From: Paenibacillus_AR sp051594765
Lineage (GTDB): Bacteria; Bacillota; Bacilli; Paenibacillales; NBRC-103111
Reading direction: 5' to 3'
Assembly (NCBI RefSeq): GCF_051594765.1
Contig: NZ_JBPPGJ010000006.1
Coordinates: 248,001-312,000, forward strand
DNA: 64,000 nt
Shown: one piece after another, positions 30,634-38,350 of the stretch
Numbering within the stretch: the stretch's first letter is position 1
Layout: every line of letters begins with the position of its first letter
Program-made: the position numbers and the translations under genes
The notes under the pieces: model-generated
Seen by the model: only the letters and a program-made list of their open reading frames with translations
Told to the model about the DNA's origin: nothing
Database searches by the model: none

Positions 30634-32958
30634 ATGAAATTTACTGACGGCAATTGGCTGATTCGGGAAGGCTTTACAGTGCAGGGGGCTCAGATGGTTC
30701 ATGATTTCGAGGTGCGGGAGGGAGTTCTGACGGCCTATGCCTCTCCCCGTCCTATCGTAAACCGCTCCAATATGCTGGACACCATGCTCCTGACCGTTCG
30801 GTTCCACAGCCCCATGCCGGGCGTCATCGGTGTGAAGCTGGTTCACCATGAAGGGGTTCGGGAGCGCGGTCCGGCCTTCGAGCTGACGCCTGCAGCAGAT
30901 GATCCGGTCAGCATCCTGGAGACCGAGGAAGCGGTGGTTCTGACCAGCGGCAGTCTCTCCGTGCGTATTCGCAAAGGGCCCGACTGGGCCGTGGACTTCC
31001 TTCGCGACGGCGAGCGTATTACCGGAAGCGGTACCAAATCCATGGCTTACGTGAAGGAAGGCAAGGAACGGGCCTACATGCGCGAGGAGCTGGACTTGGG
31101 TGTGGGGGAATATATCTATGGCTTGGGCGAGCGCTTCACCCCTTTCGTGAAGAACGGGCAAACCGTCGATATCTGGAACGAGGATGGCGGAACCAGCTCG
31201 GAGCAGACGTATAAGAATATTCCGTTCTACGTAAGCAGCAAGGGCTATGGGGTCTTCGTCAACCAGCCGGAGCGGGTCTCCTACGAGATCGCATCGGAGA
31301 AGGTGAAGAAGGTACAGTTCAGTATTCCCGGCGAATCCCTGGAATACTTCATCATCGACGGCCCGACCCTGAAGGACGTGCTGCGCAGATATACGGATCT
31401 GACCGGCAAGCCGGCCCTTCCGCCGGCCTGGACCTTCGGCCTGTGGCTGTCCACCTCCTTCACGACGGACTACGACGAAGCGACCGTCAGTTCTTTTGTA
31501 GACGGCATGGCGGAGCGGGATCTGCCCCTGCGCGTCTTCCACTTCGACTGCTTCTGGATGCGGGAATTCCATTGGACGGACTTCAAGTGGGACGAGCGCG
31601 TCTTTCCCGATCCGCGAGGGATGCTGACCCGTCTGAAGGAGAAGGGCTTGAAGATCTGCGTCTGGATCAATCCTTATATCGCCCAGCGCTCCCGGCTCTT
31701 CCGGGAGGGCATGGAGCACGGTTATCTGGTCCGCAAAGCCAACGGCGACGTCTGGCAGTGGGACCTGTGGCAGCCGGGCATGGCCTTGGTGGACTTTACC
31801 AACCCTGCCGCCTGCGATTGGTATGCCGGGTACCTGCGGGAGCTGGTGGACATGGGGGTGGACAGCTTCAAAACCGACTTCGGCGAGCGGATTCCGACGA
31901 ACGTGGTCTACCATGACGGCTCGGATCCGGTGAAGATGCACAACTATTACACCTACCTGTACAACAAGGTCGTCTTCGGCGTCCTGGAGGAGAAGCTCGG
32001 CAAGGGCCAGGCTACGGTGTTCGCCCGTTCGGCCACCGTCGGCGGCCAGAAGTTCCCGGTTCATTGGGGCGGTGATTGCTATGCCGACTACCCGTCCATG
32101 GCGGAGAGCCTTCGCGGCGGACTGTCCTTGGGACTGACCGGCTTCGGCTTCTGGAGCCATGATATCGGCGGCTTCGAGAATACGGCGCCGGCCCATGTCT
32201 TCAAGCGTTGGCTGGCCTTCGGGCTGCTGTCCAGCCACAGCCGGCTTCACGGCAGCCGTTCTTACCGGGTGCCGTGGGCGTACGACGAGGAGGCGGTGGA
32301 GGTAACCCGATTCTTCACCAAGCTGAAGGCCCGTCTCATGCCTTATCTGTGGGAAACCGCCCACCAGGCCCATGAGGAGGGACTGCCGTCCATGCGGGCC
32401 ATGGTGCTGGAGTTTCCGGAGGATCCCACCTGCGAATTCCTCGACCGCCAATACATGCTGGGCGAGAGCCTGCTGGTGGCTCCGGTCTTTCAGGAGAACG
32501 GCCAAGTCTCTTATTATTTGCCCGAGGGCAGCTGGACCTGCCTCCTGACCGGGGAGAACGTCCGTGGCGGGAGCTGGAGGAAGATGACCTGCGGCTACCT
32601 GGAGCTTCCGCTCTTCGTCCGTCCCAATGCCTTCCTAGCGATGGGCCAAGAGGAGAACCGGCCCGATTACGATTATGCCGACGGGGTGGAGCTGGGCCTG
32701 TACGCCTTGGAGGACGGCCGTTCCGCCCAGGTAACGGTCCGCAATACCGGCGGTGCGCCGGAGCTCACCGCAACCGCCGTCCGTGCAGGCAGCGCTGTGA
32801 CCCTGCAGGCGGACACCGCCGGCAAGCCTTTCCGCTTGGCGCTGAAGGGGATGGGCACCGTCGTCTCGGTGGACGGCGAGGGGGCTGAGCTGGAGAATGG
32901 AGAGGTCCGCATCTCGGCGGGGACCACCCATGTGCGGCTGACCATCCGTTTGGGCTAA
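30634..32958 (+). CDS. yicI: GH31 alpha-xylosidase, YicI type
   Basis: A 774-residue cytoplasmic enzyme nearly identical in length to E. coli YicI (772). It hydrolyses alpha-xylosidic bonds such as those in isoprimeverose and xyloglucan oligosaccharides. The nucleophile candidate is Asp415 in FKTDFGERIP (YicI Asp416) and the acid/base candidate is Asp481 in HWGGDCYADYPSM (YicI Asp482). The N-terminal beta-sandwich and the GFGFWSHDIGGFE motif are intact. It is followed after ten non-coding bases plus a ribosome binding region by GH95, so the two are likely co-transcribed. Alpha-glucosidase activity cannot be excluded by sequence alone, but the motif set favours alpha-xylosidase. Confidence 0.9.
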   Translation: MKFTDGNWLIREGFTVQGAQMVHDFEVREGVLTAYASPRPIVNRSNMLDTMLLTVRFHSPMPGVIGVKLVHHEGVRERGPAFELTPAADDPVSILETEEAVVLTSGSLSVRIRKGPDWAVDFLRDGERITGSGTKSMAYVKEGKERAYMREELDLGVGEYIYGLGERFTPFVKNGQTVDIWNEDGGTSSEQTYKNIPFYVSSKGYGVFVNQPERVSYEIASEKVKKVQFSIPGESLEYFIIDGPTLKDVLRRYTDLTGKPALPPAWTFGLWLSTSFTTDYDEATVSSFVDGMAERDLPLRVFHFDCFWMREFHWTDFKWDERVFPDPRGMLTRLKEKGLKICVWINPYIAQRSRLFREGMEHGYLVRKANGDVWQWDLWQPGMALVDFTNPAACDWYAGYLRELVDMGVDSFKTDFGERIPTNVVYHDGSDPVKMHNYYTYLYNKVVFGVLEEKLGKGQATVFARSATVGGQKFPVHWGGDCYADYPSMAESLRGGLSLGLTGFGFWSHDIGGFENTAPAHVFKRWLAFGLLSSHSRLHGSRSYRVPWAYDEEAVEVTRFFTKLKARLMPYLWETAHQAHEEGLPSMRAMVLEFPEDPTCEFLDRQYMLGESLLVAPVFQENGQVSYYLPEGSWTCLLTGENVRGGSWRKMTCGYLELPLFVRPNAFLAMGQEENRPDYDYADGVELGLYALEDGRSAQVTVRNTGGAPELTATAVRAGSAVTLQADTAGKPFRLALKGMGTVVSVDGEGAELENGEVRISAGTTHVRLTIRLG

Positions 32959-32988
32959 TTCGTCTGCATGGAGGAAGGAGAGAACGTC

Positions 32989-35403
32989 ATGGCATTCCCG
33001 CAACAACCGGATCCTGCGGCATCTTCCCTCAAGCCCTGGCGGCTGTGGTACCGGCAGCCGGCCTCCGTATGGGAGGAGGCGCTGCCTCTCGGCAACGGCC
33101 GCTTGGGAGCTATGGTATTCGGAGGCATCGAGAGGGAACGGATCCAGCTGAATGAGGATACGCTGTGGTCCGGCTTCCCCCGCGATACGGCCAATTACGA
33201 AGCGCTTCGCCATCTGAAGCGGGTCCGGGAGATGATTGCCGGCGGCCGTTATGCGGAGGCGGAGCGGATCGTGGAAGCGCATATGGTCGGGGAAGCGGTG
33301 GCCGCTTACCAGCCTCTGTGCGACCTGATCCTCACGCAGGAAGGGCTCCCGCAGACAGTGGACTATGTCCGGGAGCTGGACCTGGAGGAGGCTTGCGCCC
33401 GCACCCGGTTCCGCACATCAGAGGGTGCCGCCTATGTCCGTGAAATGTTCATCAGTGCGCCCGATCAGGTCCTGGTGATTCGGGTTGAAGCGGAGGGGGA
33501 GGAGCCGCTCCATCTGTCGGCGGGGCTGGAGTGCCCCCATCCCGCTGCGTTCCTAGAGCCTGCTGAGGCGGACTCCGGCAGGCCCCTCCAGCTGATCCTG
33601 CAGGGACGGGCACCGTCCCATGTCGCAGACAATTGGAAGGGAGACCACCCCGATCCGGTTCTGTACGAGGCAGATCGGGGCCTCTCGTTCCAGGTCCGTC
33701 TGGCCGTTAAGACGGACGATGGCGGGACGGTTGCGCTGCGCGACGGAGCCTTGCAGGTGAAGGGATGCCGGTGGGCCACCTTCCTCCTGTCCGGCGCAAC
33801 AGATTACTGCGGCTTCGACCGGGAGCCCGGGACGGGGCCGGTTTCTCTCTGCGATCGGGCCGCCGGGCCGCTGCTCCCTGCTCTGGACCGGGAATATGCG
33901 GAGCTTATGTCCCGGCACCTGGAGGAGCACGGAGCTCCATTCCGCCGGGCGGTGCTGGAGCTGGCCCGTACGCCCCAATCGGAGCTGCCTACGGATCAGC
34001 GTTTGGCAGCCTACCGCGAGGGGGCGCCGGATCCAGAGTTGGCCGCGCTGTACTTCCAATACGGCCGCTATCTGCTGCTGGCCAGCTCCCGCCCGGGCAC
34101 CCAGCCCGCCAATCTGCAGGGAATCTGGAATCCGCACGTCCAGCCGCCCTGGAACAGCGATTACACGACGAATATCAACACCCAGATGAACTATTGGCCG
34201 GCGGAGGTGGCGAACCTGGCGGAATGCCATCTGCCGCTTCTGGACCTGATCCGGGATCTGGCCCGGAGCGGCGCCAGAACGGCTCGGATCCACTATGGCT
34301 GCCGCGGCTGGACCGCCCATCATAATGTGGATCTGTGGCGGCAGGCCGGTCCCTCGGACGGCCGAGCCATGTGGGCGTTCTGGCCCATGGGCGGACCGTG
34401 GCTGGCTCTGCATCTCTACGAGCATTACGAATTCCAGCCGGACCGGGCTTTTCTGGAGGAGGTGTATCCGATGCTCCGGGATTCGGCCCGGTTCTGCCTC
34501 GATTGGCTTGTGGAGACACCGGAGGGGGAGCGGACCACCTCCCCCTCCACATCGCCGGAGAATACCTTCCTCACGCCGGACGGGGAGGTGGCCAGCGTGA
34601 CCATGGGCTCGGCCATGGACCTGTCCATCATCCGGGAGCTGTTCGACCGGGTGGCGGACGCTGCCCGGCTCTTGGATGCCGATCCGGAGCTTCTCGAGGA
34701 GCTCCATGCGGCAAGCGTCCAGCTGGCGCCTCTTAAGATCGGACCGGACGGGCGGCTCCAGGAGTGGCAGACCGGCTTCCGGGAGTCGGAGCCTGGGCAC
34801 CGCCACGTGTCCCATCTGTTCAGCCTCTATCCGGGAAGCCGGATCGATCCGGATACGACGCCGGAGCTGGCCGAAGCCTGCCGGCGCTCGCTGGAGCACC
34901 GTCTCGCCCATGGCGGAGGCCATACGGGCTGGAGCTGTGCCTGGCTCATCCATCTCTTCGCTCGATTACGGGACGGGGAAGCCGCCAACCGGTACATCCG
35001 GACGCTCTTGGCCCGCTCGTCCTATCCGAATCTATTCGATGCCCACCCGCCCTTCCAGATCGACGGGAACTTCGGCGGAACGTCCGGCATCGCGGAGTGC
35101 CTGCTCCAGAGCCATGCCGGAGGCCTGCGCCTGCTGCCCGCGCTGCCTTCCGAATGGCCCGGGGGCCGGGTCTCCGGCCTCCGGGCCCGGGGCGGCTATA
35201 CGGTGGGCATCCGCTGGGCCGGCGGGCAGCCTGTGGAGGCCGTCATCGCAGCCGCGCGTAGCGGGACGTGCCGCGTATGGGCCTCCTCCGCGCCGGCGTC
35301 CATGCGGACGGCAGATGGGGAAGCCGCAGCGTATCAAGTCCTGGCGGACGGCTGGCTGGAATTCCAAGTGTCCGAAGGAGCCGAGTACACGATGTCGTTC
35401 TAA
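32989..35403 (+). CDS. GH95 alpha-L-fucosidase
   Basis: An 804-residue cytoplasmic enzyme of the inverting GH95 family (1,2-alpha-L-fucosidase; a few members are alpha-L-galactosidases). Family motifs are LPLGNGRLGAMVFGG near the N-terminus, NLQGIWN, NINTQMNYWPAE (Asn395 and Asn397 in the position of the water-activating pair), the acid candidate Glu592 in GRLQEW, and PPFQIDGNFGGTSG with Asp692. There is no signal peptide, so it acts on imported oligosaccharides. ATG 32989 is eight bases after AAGGAG; an in-frame ATG at 32968 overlaps that site. Pairing with the alpha-xylosidase points to fucosylated xyloglucan fragments, an inference. Confidence 0.88.
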   Translation: MAFPQQPDPAASSLKPWRLWYRQPASVWEEALPLGNGRLGAMVFGGIERERIQLNEDTLWSGFPRDTANYEALRHLKRVREMIAGGRYAEAERIVEAHMVGEAVAAYQPLCDLILTQEGLPQTVDYVRELDLEEACARTRFRTSEGAAYVREMFISAPDQVLVIRVEAEGEEPLHLSAGLECPHPAAFLEPAEADSGRPLQLILQGRAPSHVADNWKGDHPDPVLYEADRGLSFQVRLAVKTDDGGTVALRDGALQVKGCRWATFLLSGATDYCGFDREPGTGPVSLCDRAAGPLLPALDREYAELMSRHLEEHGAPFRRAVLELARTPQSELPTDQRLAAYREGAPDPELAALYFQYGRYLLLASSRPGTQPANLQGIWNPHVQPPWNSDYTTNINTQMNYWPAEVANLAECHLPLLDLIRDLARSGARTARIHYGCRGWTAHHNVDLWRQAGPSDGRAMWAFWPMGGPWLALHLYEHYEFQPDRAFLEEVYPMLRDSARFCLDWLVETPEGERTTSPSTSPENTFLTPDGEVASVTMGSAMDLSIIRELFDRVADAARLLDADPELLEELHAASVQLAPLKIGPDGRLQEWQTGFRESEPGHRHVSHLFSLYPGSRIDPDTTPELAEACRRSLEHRLAHGGGHTGWSCAWLIHLFARLRDGEAANRYIRTLLARSSYPNLFDAHPPFQIDGNFGGTSGIAECLLQSHAGGLRLLPALPSEWPGGRVSGLRARGGYTVGIRWAGGQPVEAVIAAARSGTCRVWASSAPASMRTADGEAAAYQVLADGWLEFQVSEGAEYTMSF

Positions 35404-35428
35404 CAGCGGGCGCTGGATGCGCCCGAAC

Positions 35429-35480
35429 AGCCGCTCTCCTGACCCATGCTGTCGTTCAGCATGCCGGAGAGCGGCTTTTT
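35429..35480 (+). terminator. Terminator after GH95
   Basis: An 11-base perfect stem AGCCGCTCTCC/GGAGAGCGGCT encloses a second inner stem CATGCTG/CAGCATG and is followed by TTTTT. Confidence 0.9.
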
Positions 35481-35520
35481 GGGCTTGAATCAAGGCTCTT
35501 CCGCCGTCACCGGAATACGG

Positions 35521-36234
35521 TCACCGCATCACCGTCACCGAGACGCCGTTCGCCGCAGCGTGCAGGAGCGCCCGCTGGAGCAGCACGCGTCCGGCTGAGC
35601 CGGGTGCGGCACAGAACGCGGACGGGGGGAGCTGGACCTCGGACCGGCTCGTCCGCACGGCGTCGGCCAGATCCCCTGCGGCTCCGAAGAACCGGTCTGA
35701 GGCGGTGCCGGAGGCGGTTCCCGGGGTAAGCGGAGCTGCTTCGCCGGGGGGCCCCCGATCAGCCTCGCCTCGCCCAGCTTCGCCCTCCGCAGTCTCCTTT
35801 GGAGAACCGATCCCGCCGGCGGCAGCGTAACGCTCCATGTCCCGTTGGAAGCTCCACTCCGCATCGAGGGCGGATAGGCTCACCGGGGCGTGAGGTTTCA
35901 CGACGTCCCCAGTATCCGTTCCCGGGCATGCATCCGGAGCGGCATCCATGGGACCGGCCGCCTCCAGCGGCGGACCTGCCGCAGTCAGAGCCGGCAGGAA
36001 GATGTCCCTGCCGGAGACGGCAGCTATTGCGCGAAGCTCCGGGGAGACGGCGGCGACGCGCCCTCCCGCTTGTTGTATGTCGGCCTCGTAGCCGGCCGGC
36101 AGGCTTTGGTCATACGCGATGAGGTAGAGCGTCTCCTGCTCCTGAGCGGAGACCCCCCACATCGGAAGCAGGACAGCGGCGCAGCCTGCGAGGGTGGCTG
36201 CCAGGAGGGAAGTGCGTAGGTTTCGTCGCTTCAT
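35521..36234 (-). pseudogene. Probable remnant of an S8 (subtilisin-like) peptidase, exported
   Basis: A 237-residue frame with a signal peptide (to about residue 30, ending VSAQEQ). A segment TLYLIAYDQSLPAGYEADIQ follows that resembles the propeptide of lantibiotic-leader-type S8 peptidases. Further on, DAEWSFQRDMERYAA recalls the start of the mature enzyme and RVLLQRALLHAAANGVSVTV recalls the helix-strand before the oxyanion asparagine. None of the catalytic Asp, His or Ser motifs is present, and the middle is Gly/Ala/Pro-rich low-complexity sequence. I read it as a degraded or internally deleted peptidase. An intact secreted protein of unknown function is the alternative. Confidence 0.45.
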
Positions 36235-36494
36235 GATCCGGGACCATCTCCTTCCGGGGGCTGGAAAAGGTCATTCCAGCTTATGGATTAAGGGGTTCTA
36301 CATCGGGCTTCCAAGCTCCTTTGATGTAAAATGGGAACCTTTGGGGAAGGATGGGGGATAGGGACGAACCCTGTTGAGCCGGACTGGAAGAACGGAAGAG
36401 AACCGATCTGTCACCGGTACAAGGAGGAGATGGGCCAGCTGCGGAGAAGTAGAATAGAACCGGTTCGCCGGTCAGAAGAAAGGCGGTGCTCGAG

Positions 36495-36833
36495 ATGCCA
36501 ATGGCATTCATCTATGTAGGGAAGGACCTCCCGGTAAGCGAAGAGCAGACCGAGAAGCTGATGGGAGCCTGGAGCTCCTTGGCGAAGATCAGCCTGAAGG
36601 ATATTACGGTAACGGTCATGGAGCATGTGCACCAGGCGGGCAAGGCCTATAAGGCCATGGTCCGGCTGTGCCTGCCCAGCCGATGGGAGGAAAGCGACGT
36701 GCGCCGGATCACCATGTCGCTTCATGAAGCGATGGTCAAAACTTTCCACCTTCCGGCGGAAGATATCGTCATTCTGACGTCCTTGCTCGAATCCGGAAAA
36801 ATTCTGGATCGCGGCAAGATCATCGAGTGGTAA
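36495..36833 (+). CDS. Tautomerase-superfamily-like protein
   Basis: A 112-residue protein. Starting at ATG 36495 puts a proline at position 2 (MPMAFIYVGKDLPVSEEQ), like the catalytic N-terminal proline of 4-oxalocrotonate tautomerases, which also share the following strand and S-EEQ helix start. The alternative ATG 36501 would lose it. AAAGGCGG is about nine bases upstream. The length and C-terminal half (VRRITMSLHEAMVKTFHL) allow a tandem beta-alpha-beta arrangement as in longer tautomerases. The substrate is unknown. It is a single-gene unit closed by a shared bidirectional hairpin. Confidence 0.55.
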   Translation: MPMAFIYVGKDLPVSEEQTEKLMGAWSSLAKISLKDITVTVMEHVHQAGKAYKAMVRLCLPSRWEESDVRRITMSLHEAMVKTFHLPAEDIVILTSLLESGKILDRGKIIEW

Positions 36834-36837
36834 AACA

Positions 36838-36893
36838 CAAAGGGGCTGTTCCGCTTGCCGGTGTATATACCGGCAAGGGACGGCCCCTTCTCG
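36838..36893. terminator. Long bidirectional terminator-like hairpin
   Basis: AGGGGC..CTTGCCGGT and ACCGGCAAG..GCCCCT form a long interrupted stem with loop GTATAT between convergent genes. T-rich tails are modest on both strands (CCTTCT on plus, TTTGTGTTTT on minus). Confidence 0.75.
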
Positions 36894-36903
36894 CATTCTA
36901 GAG

Positions 36904-37389
36904 TCAAGCACAGGTGATCTGCTGGGTGAAACGCCGGATCTTCTCCTCCGACAGGGTGGAGGTGTCCGTTTCGATCTTGGCCACCTTCCAAGCGATGAAC
37001 CGGTCCAGCAGGCTCATCCGCTTGAAGATGAACTCCCCGCCGAAGGGTTCCTTAGCGGATGCGTGGGCTGCAAGCTCCGCCGGGAAGCTCTGCAGGAGCT
37101 CCCGCTCGGCAGTCTCGCCCTCCTGCATGCAGCAGATGAAGAGGCCGATCCTCTTCTGCAGCAATACAGGCAGGTGGGTGGCACAGAAGGAGCGGACCTC
37201 CTTCTGAATGCCTCCGGCATAGATGGAGCCCCCGATAATGACCCGGTCGTACCGGCTCAGGTCCGGCAGTCCCATCTTCTTCAGATTCACGCAATCCACT
37301 TCTCCGGACGGAGCAAGCTCGTGCTTCAGCAGTCCGGCGCATTTCTCCGTACATCCGTATTTCGTCGCATAGACGATCAAGGTTCTCAT
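36904..37389 (-). CDS. Flavodoxin-domain protein (HemG-like)
   Basis: A 161-residue flavodoxin-fold protein. The N-terminal TLIVYATKYGCTEKCAG gives the FMN-phosphate loop, VIIGGSIYAGGIQKEVRSF the second FMN-binding loop and FICCMQEGETAE the third strand, a layout shared with the menaquinone-dependent protoporphyrinogen oxidase HemG and related quinone-linked flavodoxins. HemG function is possible but unproven; many Bacilli have this protein beside a TetR regulator. The start at 37389 has GAGGAGG upstream on the minus strand. The gene follows the TetR gene closely, so the two probably share a transcript. Confidence 0.78.
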   Translation of the reverse strand: MRTLIVYATKYGCTEKCAGLLKHELAPSGEVDCVNLKKMGLPDLSRYDRVIIGGSIYAGGIQKEVRSFCATHLPVLLQKRIGLFICCMQEGETAERELLQSFPAELAAHASAKEPFGGEFIFKRMSLLDRFIAWKVAKIETDTSTLSEEKIRRFTQQITCA

Positions 37390-37427
37390 GGATTCAATCC
37401 TCCTCGAATGGAAGGGACCGGACCGGA

Positions 37428-38054
37428 TCATCCGGGGGAAAGCGGTCCCAATAACCCTTGAAACAGCAGTTCAAAATGCCGCTCGATCAGGCGTTCCGTC
37501 TGTTCCTCCGTCACATTCTTCTCCAGGATCAGCTTCATCAAGAGCCCGAAGGTGGAGGTCCAGAGGATCTGGGCAGTCAGCTCCGGATCCGCTGCGGCGA
37601 ACCGATTCAGGCGGATCCCCCGTTCGATGACCTGGCTGAGCGCCTGCATGGTGGGACTCGTCTCGGAGATGCCTCGTGCAAGCAGACTGGTCCGGCTCAG
37701 CACGGCTGGGTCCTCCTGCAGCATGAAGGCCTTGTATTCCTCCGGTGCCTCGAGAGCGGCCCGGATGTACCGGGTGAACATCTCCTTCAGCTCAAGCTCC
37801 GGCTCAGCGATATTCTTCGGAAGCGTGCGGATGGAATCCAGGATCTTGGCATAGCCCTCTCCGACCAGAGATTCCACGATCTCGTTCTTATCCTTGAAGT
37901 AATGGTAGATGATGGCGGGCGAATATTCGATGGCGCTGGTAATCTTTCGGATGGACAAGCCCTGCACCCCTTCACGGAGCACGATCTGCCGGGCGGCGTC
38001 CAGGATGGTCCGGCGGATCTCCTCCTGCTTGCGAAGCTGCCGCTGCTTGGTCAT
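37428..38054 (-). CDS. TetR/AcrR family transcriptional regulator
   Basis: A 208-residue regulator with an N-terminal TetR helix-turn-helix (ILDAARQIVLREGVQGLSIRKITSAIEYSPAIIYHYFKDK, about residues 17-56, split by the usual turns) and a C-terminal ligand domain. It is the first gene of a two-gene operon with the flavodoxin. Two inverted repeats upstream (38076-38107) are natural candidates for its operator, so autoregulation with derepression by an oxidant or small molecule is plausible. The ligand is unknown. Confidence 0.85.
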   Translation of the reverse strand: MTKQRQLRKQEEIRRTILDAARQIVLREGVQGLSIRKITSAIEYSPAIIYHYFKDKNEIVESLVGEGYAKILDSIRTLPKNIAEPELELKEMFTRYIRAALEAPEEYKAFMLQEDPAVLSRTSLLARGISETSPTMQALSQVIERGIRLNRFAAADPELTAQILWTSTFGLLMKLILEKNVTEEQTERLIERHFELLFQGLLGPLSPG

Positions 38055-38075
38055 AGGGACACCTCCATCATATAT

Positions 38076-38107
38076 TAAACGAAGTTTATGTTTTGAACAC
38101 TGTTCAA
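38076..38107. promoter_or_regulatory. Paired inverted repeats, likely TetR operator
   Basis: TTGAACA-C-TGTTCAA (38093-38107) is a perfect 15-base palindrome and TAAAC-GAA-GTTTA (38076-38088) a second shorter one. Both lie 20-55 bases upstream of the TetR gene start. Confidence 0.65.
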
Positions 38108-38233
38108 CATTAGTTTATCCCATCCCGATCCGTCCGTCAAGATGAGAGTCTCCGGCCAACTTCACTTTCAAGGCAGCCACTGATGTGGTCCCCATATGTT
38201 CGCCAAATTCTCTAATTTCCATATGATTTCATG

Positions 38234-38239
38234 TATAAT
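38234..38239 (+). promoter_or_regulatory. Possible -10 element for the second YesM/YesN pair
   Basis: TATAAT stands about 110 bases before the kinase start. A convincing -35 is not visible, so the call rests on the -10 alone. Confidence 0.3.
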
Positions 38240-38326
38240 AACTCCTGTATCCGGTCGCGTCCGTTCCAGGTTATGGTAAAGGCAGCTTCGTCGTTAAGGA
38301 CGGTCCGGCCCGCTAACATTCGATTA

Positions 38327-38340
38327 AGAAAACGCTTACC
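38327..38340 (+). promoter_or_regulatory. cre-like (CcpA) site before the second kinase gene
   Basis: AGAAAACGCTTACC matches TGWAANCGNTNWCA at 12 of 14 positions and directly abuts the AGGAGG ribosome binding site at 38341. A bound repressor here could act as a roadblock. Confidence 0.45.
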
Positions 38341-38350
38341 AGGAGGCCCC

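Noticed and set aside
36459..36472. ACCGG-TTCG-CCGGT mini-hairpin before the tautomerase-like gene
   Set aside because: Only five pairs; likely chance in GC-rich sequence, with no evidence for a riboswitch or attenuator.
36331..36519. Possible small ORF or leader peptide before the tautomerase-like gene (ATG 36430 after AAGGAGGAG)
   Set aside because: The Shine-Dalgarno sequence directly touches the ATG, the product is Arg-rich without motif, and it overlaps the next gene start; not convincing.
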